Notes: generated by a model not told the origin, from the letters alone. 64,000 bases of DNA from JACDHG01 sp963811585 (GCA_963811585.1 CAWERR010000006.1:930001-994000), one strand, 5' to 3'. Positions 35,048 to 45,150 are shown, counted from the first letter of the stretch. Numbers and translations are program-made.

Positions 35048-36970
35048 TCAGACGACCGACAGGGGTAGGAGCTGCTTGCCGGTGGGTCCGACCTGGATCT
35101 CGGTGCCCATTTCAGGGCAGACACCGCAGTCGAAGCATGGTGTCCAGCGGCAGTCCTCTACCTCGACCTCGTTGACCGCGTCCTGCCAGTCCTCCCACAA
35201 CCAGTCGCGGTCGAGGCCGGAGTCGAGGTGGTCCCACGGCAGCACCTCGGAGTACTCGCGCTCCCGGATGGTGTACCAGTCGAGGTCGACCGGTTCGTCG
35301 GCCAGCGCTGCGTCGCAGGCCGCCACCCAGCGGTCGTACGAGAAGTGCTCGCTCCAGCCGTCGAAGCGGCCGCCATCGCGCCACACGTGCTCGATGATCC
35401 CGCCGACGCGTCGGTCGCCACGAGACAGCAGACCTTCGATGACACCGGGCTTGCCGTCGTGGTAGCGGAACCCGATGGCGCGGCCGAACTGCTTGTCCTT
35501 GCGCACCTCGTCACGCAGCAGCTTGAGCCGGTGATCGGTCGTCTCGTGGTCGAGCTGGGACGCCCACTGGAACGGCGTGTGCGGCTTCGGCACGAACCCC
35601 CCGATCGACACCGTGCAACGGATGTCGCGTCGTCCAGACACCTCGCGTCCGGTGGCGATGACCTTCTTCGCGAGATCGCCGATCGCGAGGACGTCCTCGT
35701 CAGTCTCGGTTGGCAGACCGCACATGAAGTACAGCTTCACCTGGCGCCAGCCGTGGGAGTATGCCGCCGAGACAGTCCGGATGAGGTCCTCCTCGGACAC
35801 CATCTTGTTGATGACCTTCCGCAGCCGCTCCGACCCGCCTTCGGGGGCGAACGTGAGTCCAGACCTCCGGCCGTTGCGGGAGAACTCGTTGGCCAGCGTG
35901 ATGTTGAAGGCATCGACCCGGGTGGACGGCAGCGACAGTGACACGTTGGTGCCCTCGTAGCGGTCGGCGAGGCCCTTGGCGACGTCAGCGATCTCGCTGT
36001 GGTCGGCTGACGACAGCGACAGCAGCCCGACCTCCTCGAACCCGGAGTTCTTGATCCCGCCCTCGACCATGTCGCCGATCGTCGTGATCGAACGCTCGCG
36101 CACTGGCCTGGTGATCATGCCGGCCTGGCAGAACCGGCACCCGCGCGTGCAGCCACGGAAGATCTCAACGGAGTAGCGCTCATGGACGGTCTCGGCGAGG
36201 GGCACGAGGGGCTTGCGCGGGTAGGGCCACTGGTCGAGGTCCATCAGCGTGTGCTTGTGCACGCGCCAGGGCACACCGGAACGGTTGGGTGCTACTCGCT
36301 TGATGCGACCGTCGGGGAGATAGTCGACGTCGTAGAACTTGGGGACGTAGACGCCGCCCGACTTGGCCAGCCGCATCAGCACCTCGTCGCGCCCACCGGG
36401 TCGGCCCTCGTCCTTCCACTCGCGGATGACGGCGCTGATCGCGAGCACGATCTCCTCACCGTCACCAAGGACGGCGGCGTCGATGAAGTCGGCGACCGGC
36501 TCCGGGTTGAAGGCGGAGTGTCCGCCCGCCAGCACGATCGGGTGGGTGTCGTCGCGATCGACGGAGCGGAGCGGTATGCCGGCGAGGTCGAGCGCCGTCA
36601 GCATGTTGGTGTAGCCCAGCTCGGTCGCGAACGACAGCCCGAGAATGTCGAACTCCCCGACTGGACGGTGGCCGTCGACCGTGAACTGCGGGATGACGTT
36701 GTCGCGCATCACCTTCTCCATGTCGGAGAAGACGGCATAGGTGCGCTCGGCGAGGATCCAGTCGCGCTCGTTGAGGATCTCGTACAGGATCTGCACACCC
36801 TGGTTGGGGAGGCCGACCTCGTAGGCGTCCGGGTACATCAAGGCCCAGCGCACGGTGGCGCTGTCCCAGTCCTTGACGGTGGAGTTCAGCTCGCCGCCGA
36901 CGTACTGGATCGGCTTCTGCACGGTGGGCAGCAGAGGTTCCAGTCGCGCGAACACGGACTCGACGGGCAT
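35048..36970 (-). CDS. TIGR03960-type B12-binding radical SAM protein
   Basis: This 640-residue protein has an N-terminal B12-binding-like domain (YPDAYEVGLPNQGVQILYEIL), then a radical SAM core with the cluster motif CTRGCRFCQAG (CxxxCxxC) near residue 275. SAM-binding stretches are GFEEVGLLSLSSADHSEI and GLTFAPEGGSERLRKVINK, and a C-terminal cysteine set (CRWTPCFDCGVCPEMG) may hold a further cluster. In most Actinobacteria it is followed directly by the DUF2344 protein, here at 27.2-27.9 kb. The substrate is unknown; tRNA or protein modification has been proposed for related families. Confidence 0.93.
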   Translation of the reverse strand: MPVESVFARLEPLLPTVQKPIQYVGGELNSTVKDWDSATVRWALMYPDAYEVGLPNQGVQILYEILNERDWILAERTYAVFSDMEKVMRDNVIPQFTVDGHRPVGEFDILGLSFATELGYTNMLTALDLAGIPLRSVDRDDTHPIVLAGGHSAFNPEPVADFIDAAVLGDGEEIVLAISAVIREWKDEGRPGGRDEVLMRLAKSGGVYVPKFYDVDYLPDGRIKRVAPNRSGVPWRVHKHTLMDLDQWPYPRKPLVPLAETVHERYSVEIFRGCTRGCRFCQAGMITRPVRERSITTIGDMVEGGIKNSGFEEVGLLSLSSADHSEIADVAKGLADRYEGTNVSLSLPSTRVDAFNITLANEFSRNGRRSGLTFAPEGGSERLRKVINKMVSEEDLIRTVSAAYSHGWRQVKLYFMCGLPTETDEDVLAIGDLAKKVIATGREVSGRRDIRCTVSIGGFVPKPHTPFQWASQLDHETTDHRLKLLRDEVRKDKQFGRAIGFRYHDGKPGVIEGLLSRGDRRVGGIIEHVWRDGGRFDGWSEHFSYDRWVAACDAALADEPVDLDWYTIREREYSEVLPWDHLDSGLDRDWLWEDWQDAVNEVEVEDCRWTPCFDCGVCPEMGTEIQVGPTGKQLLPLSVV

Positions 36971-37082
36971 CGGCGGAGATCTCCAAACGCGTGAGGGGAC
37001 GCGTCTCAGGCTACGCGCTCACCAACTCGACGTGTCGCGGCGGCTCAAGCTCGGAGGCGACGACTCCACCTGAACATCTAGG

Positions 37083-38984
37083 TCAGAGCAGGGTCACGTC
37101 GAGGATCTCGATGATCTCGCCCTGCGAGACCACAGCCACCCGGTCGTCCTCGAGCGGGAGGACGCGGGCGTCGCCACCCCAGCCGTCGAGCTCGATCGAC
37201 GTGACGAGCTCGAGACCGCCCTGGGCGCCCACGCGGGCAACGGCCACCTCGTTGTCGCTGTCATAGTCGCTGACCGGGATGAAGGCCAGCCGTTGCTCGG
37301 GTAGGTAGGTGAACGCTCGGGAGTCCTGCTCGACCGGACTGGTGGCGTACTTGCCAAGTCCCAGTGTGTCGACTCTGTCCACATCGGCGAGATCGGCGAT
37401 ATCGAAGGTCGAGAGCTGTGCTCCGCGCTGCCCACCGAAGACTGTGGCGTCCTGGCCCACGCCCAGCACCATGTCACCCCCGAGCGGATGCAGATACTCC
37501 GAGAAGCCGGGAATCTTCAGCTCGCCGGTCACGCGCGGCTTGGTCGGATCTCTGAGGTCGACGGTGTACAGGGGGTCGACCTGTCGGAACGTGACGACGA
37601 TGGCGACGTCGTCGAACCACCGCACTGCGTGGACCTGCTCGTCCTTTCCGAGCCCGCCAACCGAGCCGATGATCCGCAGCTTGGCACCGTCCTCTTCGAG
37701 GACGCTGACGACGGTCTCCCTCGGACTCCAGGTCGGACCGACAGTGCTCGCCAGCCTCAGGTTTCCTTCGTGCTCGCTGAAGGCCCAGCGATCCGACACG
37801 GCACCGTCGACGGTCCCGGACGCGACGTACTCCGTCTCCGACCCGTCGATGGAGAACGCGTGGATGTCAGTGGTCAGGTTCTCGGCGTCGAGACGTCGTG
37901 TCGGCAGTTCCCGCCACCCCCAGTCCCAGCCCCAGCCAGCGGTGCTGGTCGCGACGTACAGCCTGTCGAGCGCTGCATAGACGAGATCCCCGTCTGCCGA
38001 AACGGCGGTGACGTCGACGACCGCTGCTTGCGACGGGTCGAGCGTCATGACCGTGATCGTGCTCGTTGCGGACGACACAGCGGAGTGCCGGACGTCGGTG
38101 CAGTCGAGCAGTGGTTCTTCCTGCGTCCCGTTGCTCACCCAGGTGCCGGGGAGCCAGTCCTCTGCGGTGCTCTCGCGGACGATTTGACGATTCCTTGCGA
38201 GGGCCTCCTGGGTGGAGCGGCTGCCCATTGGGTAGACGAAGTCGAAGCTGGGAGTGGATGTGAGCACCACTCGAACGATCCCGGAGTGTTCCCGGGCGGA
38301 GATCATCGAGCCCTCCATCGTGCGGGTATCTGCAATGAATGGTCGGGTCGCGTCCGCCACGTCAACAGTTGTCACCGTGGTCCGTGGAACGGCGTTCCAC
38401 CGATCGGGTGAGGTGACGCTCCTGTCGTCGAGCATGATCGGCCCGGGGTAGCTGACCACACCCGGGCTGAGAAGAAGGACCTTGTCTCCGACCAGCAGGA
38501 GTTCGGTCGCGCGTTGGCGATTGCTGACAGCCAGGCGACTCACCTCGACCGGCTCGGCGCCCGTGACGTCGTACACGACAAGGTGGCCCTGACGCAGGAC
38601 GACGGCGATCTCGCCGTTCGTCTTCGCGATGTCTGGCTCGTCGACACCTTCCTCCTGCACGTTGGTTCCGGTCGCGCCGTTGTCGACGGCTACATCGGGA
38701 GTCGCATCCGGAATGCCCCTTGGGGAGCTGGTGGCGGCGTCTTCCATCGCCGTCGGGCCGCCATAGAGGAGCGGAGATTCCATGCCCCACGCGGTGACGA
38801 GCGGCAGGGCCGCGTCGACGTACCACTGGCGCAGCGTCTCGCAGTCCTCGAACGGCTCGAGCTGACGAGCAGCTGCAGCCGTCGGGCTGGCCGCCGGGTT
38901 GAGCGCGAGCAGTGTCGTCGCCGCGACGGCGCTGCAAAGAACGCCCAATCCTGCTACTCGTTTGCCTGTAGAACCTGCGCGCAT
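37083..38984 (-). CDS. Secreted beta-propeller domain protein (PF09826-type)
   Basis: This 633-residue protein has a signal-like N-terminus: positive charges (MRAGSTGKR) followed by a hydrophobic stretch to about residue 30, then AASPTAAAA. The body is a beta-propeller: EEGVDEPDIAKTNGEIAVVL near residue 110 is the characteristic VDEPDIVKT motif of this family, with further blades such as VHAVRWFDDVAIVVTFRQVDPLYTVDL and GFSEYLHPLGGDMVLGVGQD. The WGWDWGW segment near residue 360 is notable. Probably extracellular or wall-associated, function unknown. It lies between rodA and the radical SAM gene. Confidence 0.87.
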   Translation of the reverse strand: MRAGSTGKRVAGLGVLCSAVAATTLLALNPAASPTAAAARQLEPFEDCETLRQWYVDAALPLVTAWGMESPLLYGGPTAMEDAATSSPRGIPDATPDVAVDNGATGTNVQEEGVDEPDIAKTNGEIAVVLRQGHLVVYDVTGAEPVEVSRLAVSNRQRATELLLVGDKVLLLSPGVVSYPGPIMLDDRSVTSPDRWNAVPRTTVTTVDVADATRPFIADTRTMEGSMISAREHSGIVRVVLTSTPSFDFVYPMGSRSTQEALARNRQIVRESTAEDWLPGTWVSNGTQEEPLLDCTDVRHSAVSSATSTITVMTLDPSQAAVVDVTAVSADGDLVYAALDRLYVATSTAGWGWDWGWRELPTRRLDAENLTTDIHAFSIDGSETEYVASGTVDGAVSDRWAFSEHEGNLRLASTVGPTWSPRETVVSVLEEDGAKLRIIGSVGGLGKDEQVHAVRWFDDVAIVVTFRQVDPLYTVDLRDPTKPRVTGELKIPGFSEYLHPLGGDMVLGVGQDATVFGGQRGAQLSTFDIADLADVDRVDTLGLGKYATSPVEQDSRAFTYLPEQRLAFIPVSDYDSDNEVAVARVGAQGGLELVTSIELDGWGGDARVLPLEDDRVAVVSQGEIIEILDVTLL

Positions 38985-39056
38985 GGTGATCCTCCCGGAG
39001 GTGCTCGATGGGGGTATGACGCGCCATCGAGCAGACCGGTTCCGCGGGAAGGCCGG

Positions 39057-40295
39057 TCAGAAGCGTCGGGAGCGGGCTACTCGGCCGCGCAGGACGACCC
39101 CGATGCCGAGCGCACGCTCGGTCCGCAGGTGGATGTTGAGCAGCAGCCCGACCGCCATCAGCGAGGCAAACATCGAGGTGCCGCCGTACGACACCAGCGG
39201 CAGCGGGACGCCGGTGACCGGCATGATGCCCAAGCACATGCCGATGTTCTGAAACGCCTGGAAGCCGAACCAGCAGACGATCCCGCCACCGGCCAGCCGG
39301 CCAAACATGTCGTCGGCCTTCGCTGCGATCCGAGCGGCCCGCCACAGCAACGCCAACAGCAGCGCGATCAAGATGCCCGCCCCGACCAGGCCAAGCTCCT
39401 CCCCGGCCACAGTGAAGATGAAGTCGGTGTGCTGCTCCGGCACGAACCCCGACTGCGTCTGGGAGCCGTCGAACAACCCTTGCCCGAACAAACCGCCGTT
39501 GCCGATTGCAATCCGCGCCTGGATCGTGTTGTAGCCGGCACCGCGCGGATCGAGGCCGGGATCAACGAACGCCCCGAACCGGTCCAGCTGATACCCCGCG
39601 ACCATCCCCATCCTGATGGCGGCCACGACGACGCCGACAGCGCCCACCAGCAAGGTGATCAGCCACCGTTTCGGCGTGCCGGCGACCGCCAGCAGCCCGA
39701 AGACGGTGGCGCTCAGGACGAGCATCGTGCCGAGGTCGGGCTGGGCCATGATCAGCGCGGCGGGAATGGCTGCGATCAGCAGCGCCCCGATCACGTCGGT
39801 GGTCCGGAGCTTGTGGCTGTGTCGCCGGAGCTCGGTCTTCTCGGCAAGCAGCAACGCCATCCCCGCGACGACGCCGAGCTTCGCAAACTCGGCAGGCTGG
39901 ATCGACATACCACCGACGAGGATCCACGACCGCGACCCGTTGATGATCGCGCCGAGCGGTGACAGCACCAGCCCCAGGCCAACGATGGCGCCGAGATACA
40001 CGACCGGTGCCCACGTCCGCACCCAGCGGTGGTCCGTTGCAGCGATCAAGAACGCGAGCCCGAGACCGATCGCGACGTTCGTTGCATGCCTTCTGACGTA
40101 TGCCGTCGAGTCGCCACCGGTGAGAGCGTCGTTGCTGGCGGTCGACGACCAGACCAGCACCGAGCCAACCGCGAGCAGTGCCGCGACGGTGAGCACGAGC
40201 ATCCAGTCCATCCGCTGCCACAGCGTGCGAGTGTCGGTGACGTTGACCCTGCGAGTGCTGCGGGTCGTCGCGACCGCGGCCGTCATCACCATCAC
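39057..40295 (-). CDS. rodA: Rod shape-determining protein RodA
   Basis: This 412-residue SEDS-family peptidoglycan glycosyltransferase starts with a GTG at 40295 that overlaps the mrdA stop as GTGA. About ten helices; family motifs RSWILVGGMSIQPAEFAKLG, MAQPDLGTMLVLSATVFG, GQGLFDGSQTQSGFVPEQHTDFIF (in two pieces around the catalytic loop) and GMCLGIMPVTGVPLPLVSYGGTS. It polymerises lipid II for cell elongation with PBP2 (mrdA), next to mreBCD. Confidence 0.96.
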   Translation of the reverse strand: MMVMTAAVATTRSTRRVNVTDTRTLWQRMDWMLVLTVAALLAVGSVLVWSSTASNDALTGGDSTAYVRRHATNVAIGLGLAFLIAATDHRWVRTWAPVVYLGAIVGLGLVLSPLGAIINGSRSWILVGGMSIQPAEFAKLGVVAGMALLLAEKTELRRHSHKLRTTDVIGALLIAAIPAALIMAQPDLGTMLVLSATVFGLLAVAGTPKRWLITLLVGAVGVVVAAIRMGMVAGYQLDRFGAFVDPGLDPRGAGYNTIQARIAIGNGGLFGQGLFDGSQTQSGFVPEQHTDFIFTVAGEELGLVGAGILIALLLALLWRAARIAAKADDMFGRLAGGGIVCWFGFQAFQNIGMCLGIMPVTGVPLPLVSYGGTSMFASLMAVGLLLNIHLRTERALGIGVVLRGRVARSRRF

Positions 40296-42472
40296 TGAGA
40301 CCGCCCGAGCTTGCGTCGCTGGGTCTGCGGCTGTGACGTCGACCGCGCAAGCCAGGCGTCGAAGTCACGCGGCGGCGACCGCAACACCGGTGCGGTGATG
40401 GAGCCGTCTCGCTGGAAGACCGGCAGGCCGACCGGTGGCCGACCGCCGGGCTCGGCGGCCTTGTCGAGGCGCACCTTCTCGCCCTTGATGCCGTAGAGCG
40501 ACTCCCAGATCTTGCGAACCGCAGGTCCCGACGTGCCGGAACCGGTGCCACCTTGGGACACCATCATCACGACGACGTACTGCTCGTTGTAGGAGGCGAG
40601 CCACGAGGTCGACTGCTTGCCGTAGACCTCGGCGCTTCCCGTCTTCGACCGGATCTTCACATCGTCGAGGGGGAAGCCGATGAACCGCCAGGCCGACGTA
40701 CCGGTGCGCGTGGTGCCCTGCAGCGCCGTGTCGATGTAGCGCAACACGTGCTGGGGCACAGGCACCTTCGAAGCCCTCTGCGGGGCGATCCGCTTGATGA
40801 CGGTGCCGTCGGGAGACACCACCGCCTTCGCAACCCGCGGCTTCCACAGTGTCCCGCCGTTCGCAAGCGCGGCGTATGCCGTCGCGAGCTGCAGCGGCGT
40901 GATGATCGTGTCGCCTTGGCCGATGGCGAAGTTGACCGCGTCGCCGGCCCGGTAGGCGTATCCGTCGATGCAGAACTCGCGGGCGAAACGATGCAGGAAA
41001 TCCTCGCCTGGCTCTTTGCCGATCCGGCAGTAGTAGCTTCGGCTTGCCTTCCAGTAGGCGCGCTTCCACTTCCGGTCGGCGATCCGGCCGGTTGCCTCCC
41101 CCGGCAGGTCGATGCTGGTCTTCTCCCCGAAGCCGAACGACTCAGCCATCGAGACCAGGGGGTCTGGTGTGTTGACGTTGTCGGTGTCGGCGCCCGTCCT
41201 CTGCCACAGGCCGTAGCCCACTTGGTAGAAGAACGTGTTGCAGGACACCTGCAACGCCTTGGCGAAGTCGATGTAGCCGTAAGCGCCTGACTCGTAGTTC
41301 TTGAAGTCGCGGTTGCCGACGCGGAACGACGACGAGCAGTTGAGCCGTGTCGCCGGCGAGTATCCGTGCGTCATCGCGCCGGCGGTCATGAACGGCTTGA
41401 ACGTCGAGCCCGGAGCGAACTGGCCTTGTGTCACACGCGAAAGCAGCGGTGTCCCGGCTCGCGCACTGTAGAGACGGTCGAGGTCTCCCTGGGTAATCCC
41501 GCTAGTCCAGACGTCGGGTTCGTACGTCGGATAGCTCGTCATCGCCACCACGTGGCCGGTCTTGGCGTTGAGCACGACTGCCGCGCCGGAGTCGGCGGCA
41601 TACTTCTTGCCGCTCACCGGGTCGACCGTCTTGCGCGCAGTTATGATCGTCTGCCGAAGCTGACGCTCGAGGATTCCCTGCACTTTGGCGTCGATGGACG
41701 TGACGAGCGTGTCGCCAGGCGTCGGCAGGATCTCCTCACCGCTGCCGATCACCCGCCCCATCGAGTCCACGGTCACCTGGCGGTCGCCGGGCAGGCCGCG
41801 GAGGTGGCGGTCGTACTGCTTCTCGAGGCCCGCGCGTCCGACGACAGACAGCGGGCCGAGGGTGGCATCGTCCGCCTCTTGGGCGGCGTCGAGCTCGCCT
41901 TCGGTGATGGGTGAGTTGTAGCCCAACACATGAGCGGCGTTGATGCCGAAGGGTGCCGGGTAGGCGCGGACCTTCCGCGCCTCGGCCGTCACTCCCGGGA
42001 AGTCCTCCGCCTGCTCGAGCGAGGACGCCGCCAGTGACTGCGACACGTCTTCGGCGACCGGGACGGCGGCGTAGGGAGAGCCGTTCCAGCAGATCGGTGC
42101 CTTTGCCGCCCCGTCCTCTCCACACGTCTTCGTACGTCGTTCGAGCTCCTGCACACGGAGCCCCAACGTGTTGGCGAGGCGCTCGAGAACTGCCCGGCGC
42201 GTCGAGTCGCCGAGCTTGTCGAGCACGCCGCGATCAACGGTGACGACCCACGACGTCCGGTTGGCGACCAGCGGGCGGCCCATCGCGTCGACAATCAGCC
42301 CACGTGGTGGCTGGATGTCGATGTCGCGGACGGTGTTCTCCTGCGCAGCTGCCTGGTACGTCTCCCCTCCGACGACCTGGAGGTACCAGAGGCGGGCGAA
42401 GAGCGTCGCGAACAGCGACAGGATCATGACCTGGACGACCATCAGTCGCAGCCTCGAACGATGCTTCAGCAT
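40292..42472 (-). CDS. mrdA: Penicillin-binding protein 2
   Basis: This 726-residue class B PBP has a single N-terminal membrane anchor (residues about 10-32), a dimerisation domain with the PBP2 ring-interacting segment, and a transpeptidase domain. Active-site motifs: SxxK in APGSTFKPFMTAG near residue 355, SxN in VSCNTFFYQVG near 410, KTG in RSKTGSAEVYG near 605. It crosslinks peptidoglycan for elongation together with RodA, whose gene overlaps the 3' end. mreD lies 7 nt upstream. Confidence 0.96.
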   Translation of the reverse strand: MLKHRSRLRLMVVQVMILSLFATLFARLWYLQVVGGETYQAAAQENTVRDIDIQPPRGLIVDAMGRPLVANRTSWVVTVDRGVLDKLGDSTRRAVLERLANTLGLRVQELERRTKTCGEDGAAKAPICWNGSPYAAVPVAEDVSQSLAASSLEQAEDFPGVTAEARKVRAYPAPFGINAAHVLGYNSPITEGELDAAQEADDATLGPLSVVGRAGLEKQYDRHLRGLPGDRQVTVDSMGRVIGSGEEILPTPGDTLVTSIDAKVQGILERQLRQTIITARKTVDPVSGKKYAADSGAAVVLNAKTGHVVAMTSYPTYEPDVWTSGITQGDLDRLYSARAGTPLLSRVTQGQFAPGSTFKPFMTAGAMTHGYSPATRLNCSSSFRVGNRDFKNYESGAYGYIDFAKALQVSCNTFFYQVGYGLWQRTGADTDNVNTPDPLVSMAESFGFGEKTSIDLPGEATGRIADRKWKRAYWKASRSYYCRIGKEPGEDFLHRFAREFCIDGYAYRAGDAVNFAIGQGDTIITPLQLATAYAALANGGTLWKPRVAKAVVSPDGTVIKRIAPQRASKVPVPQHVLRYIDTALQGTTRTGTSAWRFIGFPLDDVKIRSKTGSAEVYGKQSTSWLASYNEQYVVVMMVSQGGTGSGTSGPAVRKIWESLYGIKGEKVRLDKAAEPGGRPPVGLPVFQRDGSITAPVLRSPPRDFDAWLARSTSQPQTQRRKLGRSQ

Positions 42473-42479
42473 GGCATCG

Positions 42480-42992
42480 CTACCAGCGCTCGGCGGGCTC
42501 GAGCCGGCGGAAGAGCACGAGCACGAGCGGTATGACGAGCGGCGTCAGCAACAGGTCGTAGCCGACGGCCACGGGCAGCACCTCGAGGGCAGCACCCACG
42601 TCGATGCCGGGCTCGCGCAGCACCAGTCCTGTCAGGGCGAAGATCGACGTACCGATGAACGCGCCAGAGGCGACCATCAGCAGCGTGCTCGGCACGGACG
42701 CCTCGCCATTGCCCCGGGCGAGCCCCGTGAGGTACCCGACGAGCACGAGTGACAGCGCCCATCGGCCGGCCGTGTGGTCTGCCGGTGGCGCCAGGTCGAG
42801 CACCAGGCCAGCGGCGAACCCCACGAGGGCGGCGTAGTCGGGGCCGCGCACCAGGGCAGCCGCGATCACCACGAGCATCGCCAGGTCGGGGACAACTCCG
42901 CGGATCGAGAAATGGCTGAAGATGCTGATCTGCAAGGTGACCGTCACGACGATGAGCACGGTCACTACCGTGGCGCGCAGGGCGGTGGTCAT
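42480..42992 (-). CDS. mreD: Rod shape-determining protein MreD
   Basis: A 170-residue integral membrane protein with five to six helices (VVTVLIVVTVTLQISIFSHF, LAMLVVIAAALVRGPDYAAL, ALSLVLVGYLTGL, LLMVASGAFIGTSIFAL). The DYAALVGFAAGLVLDLAPP segment is typical. Its ATG overlaps the mreC stop as ATGA. It is part of the elongasome with MreB, MreC, PBP2 and RodA. Confidence 0.95.
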   Translation of the reverse strand: MTTALRATVVTVLIVVTVTLQISIFSHFSIRGVVPDLAMLVVIAAALVRGPDYAALVGFAAGLVLDLAPPADHTAGRWALSLVLVGYLTGLARGNGEASVPSTLLMVASGAFIGTSIFALTGLVLREPGIDVGAALEVLPVAVGYDLLLTPLVIPLVLVLFRRLEPAERW

Positions 42993-43870
42993 CGATCCCC
43001 TCGCCCGGCCTGGTTGCTGGAGGAGCCGCGGTCAACGGATGTGACCACGGCAACGACGTCGAGGGATGAGAAGTCGACGTACGGGTCGATGGTGGCGGTC
43101 TCGGTGAGCTCGGCCGGAGACGACCGCACACTCATGACCTCGCCGATCGGGACACCGGCGACGTAGGGAGCACCGTTGCGCGATCCCCACGTCAGGACGG
43201 AGTCGCCGACAGTCGGAGAGACGGTGTGGTCGACGAGGCTGAGCTCGAGGCTGCCGTCGCCGCTGAGGCTGCCGTCGCCGGCGAGGAAGCCCAGCTCCAT
43301 CGACTCGCCCAGGCGACCGCCAATCGTGGACTTGCCGTCCACGATCAGCAACACGGTGGCGTTGTTGGCGGTGGCACTGACGACGCGTCCGACCAGACCG
43401 TCGGCGTTGACGACACTCAGATCGGGGACGACGCCGGCTCTGGTCCCGGCGTCGATCGTGACCGTGCGGGAGAAGGACTGGGCCGATCCCATCCCGACCA
43501 CCTGTGCCGGGACGACGCGGTAGCCCGACGAGTCCGCGAGCCGCTCGATGCCGGCAAGCTCCGAGTCGCGGGAACGATTGGCGTCGACTGCCCGCAACTG
43601 AGACTCCAGCGCTGCGTTGGCCGACTCGAGCTCGTCAGTGCGCTCGCGCAGCTCGTGTACGTCGCCGAAGTGGTCGGGCAGGTCGGTGACCGGCCGAAGC
43701 GCGCTCGAGGCGCCGTCCTCGAGAGGTCCGAGCACCGCGGCGACCGTCGAGCGCAACGGGTCGACCGGTGAGGCCGACTCGCCGTGCCGGGCGTCGAGCG
43801 TGATGATCGTGACGCACGCCAGCACGAGCAGACCGAGCCCCGCGCGGGAATGCCGTGGTGCGGGGTTCAC
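42989..43870 (-). CDS. mreC: Rod shape-determining protein MreC
   Basis: Starts at GTG 43870, three bases after the mreB stop, as VNPAPRHSRAGLGLLVLACVTIITL: a short basic N-terminus and one membrane helix. A coiled coil follows (VHELRERTDELESANAALESQL), then the beta-rich extracytoplasmic domain (VVPAQVVGMGSAQSFSRTVTIDAG, VVNADGLVGRVVSATANNATVLLI, MELGFLAGDG). 293 residues. A continuous frame from mreB into this gene exists only because of one extra base in mreB. Confidence 0.95.
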   Translation of the reverse strand: MNPAPRHSRAGLGLLVLACVTIITLDARHGESASPVDPLRSTVAAVLGPLEDGASSALRPVTDLPDHFGDVHELRERTDELESANAALESQLRAVDANRSRDSELAGIERLADSSGYRVVPAQVVGMGSAQSFSRTVTIDAGTRAGVVPDLSVVNADGLVGRVVSATANNATVLLIVDGKSTIGGRLGESMELGFLAGDGSLSGDGSLELSLVDHTVSPTVGDSVLTWGSRNGAPYVAGVPIGEVMSVRSSPAELTETATIDPYVDFSSLDVVAVVTSVDRGSSSNQAGRGDR

Positions 43871-43872
43871 CG

Positions 43873-44899
43873 TCAGCGCCTCGGCTCTGAGACGAGAACC
43901 TGCTGCAACGCCTCGAACTCCTCGACACATTTGCCGGCGCCGAGCGCCACTGAGTCGAGCGGCCCGCTCTGCCACGTGAACCGGCATGCCGGTCTCATGG
44001 CGCAGCCGCTCGTCGAGACCACGCAGCAGCGCGCCTCCACCCGTCAGGACGACCCCGCGATCCATGATGTCGCCCGCGAGCTCGGGCGGGGTCTTGTCGA
44101 GGGTGGTGCGCACGGAGTCGACGATCGCGTGGAGGGGTTCCTCGAGGGCTTGGCGGACTTCGGCCGAGGAGATCACGACATTGCGCGGGAGCCCGCTGAT
44201 CATGTCGCGGCCGCGGATCTCGGCCTCGGGCTCGTCCGGCAGCGGGAACGCCGACCCGATGGCCATCTTGACTTCCTCGGCGGTGCGCTCCCCCAGCATC
44301 AGGGAGTACTCCTTCTTCATCCAGGTGATGATCGCCTGGTCGAGGTCGTCTCCGGCCGTGCGGATCGAGAGGCTGGTGACGATGCCGCCGAGGCTGATCA
44401 CCGCAACCTCCGTGGTGCCTCCGCCGATGTCGACCACCATGTTGCCCGTGGCCTGGTGGACGGGCAGACCGGCACCGATCGCGGCGGCCATCGGCTCCTC
44501 GATGATGTAGACCCGCCGGGCACCAGCCTGGTAGCCAGCCTCTTTGACCGCGCGCTGCTCGACGGCGGTGATGCCGGAGGGCACACAGACAACGAGACGT
44601 GGCTTTGCGAAGTACCGCCGGCGATGGACGCGCTGGATGAAGAACCGCAGCATCTGCTCGGTGGCTTCGAAGTCGGCGATCACGCCGTCCTTGAGTGGAC
44701 GGATCGCGGTGATGCTGTCGGGAGTGCGCCCGATCATCCGCTTCGCCTCGGCACCCACAGCGAGGATCTCGCGCGTCTGGGTGTTCATCGCGACGACCGA
44801 CGGCTCGTTGAGCATGACGCCCCGGCCGCGGACGTAGACGAGCGTATTGGCGGTGCCGAGATCGACCGCCATGTCGCGGCCGATGATGCTGTTGGCCAT
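43873..44899 (-). CDS. mreB: Rod shape-determining protein MreB (one frameshift near the C-terminus)
   Basis: This actin-like ATPase directs wall synthesis in elongation. It starts MANSIIGRDMAVDLGTANTLVYV at 44899, with phosphate-binding loops VDLGTANT and DIGGGTTEVAVIS, IEEPMAAAIGAGLPV, and the adenosine loop VVLTGGGALLRGL. Near the end the frame reads AERAARLSG, but removing one base from the C-run at 43963-43965 gives the expected AERPLDSVALGAGKCVEEFEAL and a stop at 43873, three bases before mreC. The protein would be about 341 residues, normal length. Apparent fusion to MreC is thus an artefact of that base. Confidence 0.95.
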
Positions 44900-45150
44900 G
44901 CCCGACCTGATCCCTTCACGCGCTGTTCGATGCCGCCCGGCCCCCGTGCTGGGAGACAGGCGTGCCTGCCGCGTACTCAGCGTAAGTTGGGGCGGCGCGT
45001 ACATCGGGGAGACACTTCGGCGGCCGACGAGATTTCGGGGCGAAGCGTCGCAGCTCGACAGCAGCTCCGGTTGTCGTCATCAGCCAACTGCGGCATGGTG
45101 GGCCGCTCGCACCCGGGTTCGGCCGGGATGATGTGTGGAGGCTGCTGCCC

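Noticed and set aside
34255..35124. Minus-strand frame of about 290 residues opposite the DinB-type gene
   Set aside because: The plus-strand frame has family motifs and a sensible start; this one has none. Its ending similar to the radical SAM end comes from the 14-bp repeat.
42989..45004. MreB-MreC fusion protein
   Set aside because: One extra base in the C-run at 43963-43965 creates it; the normal MreB end, stop and separate MreC start are visible in the adjacent frames.
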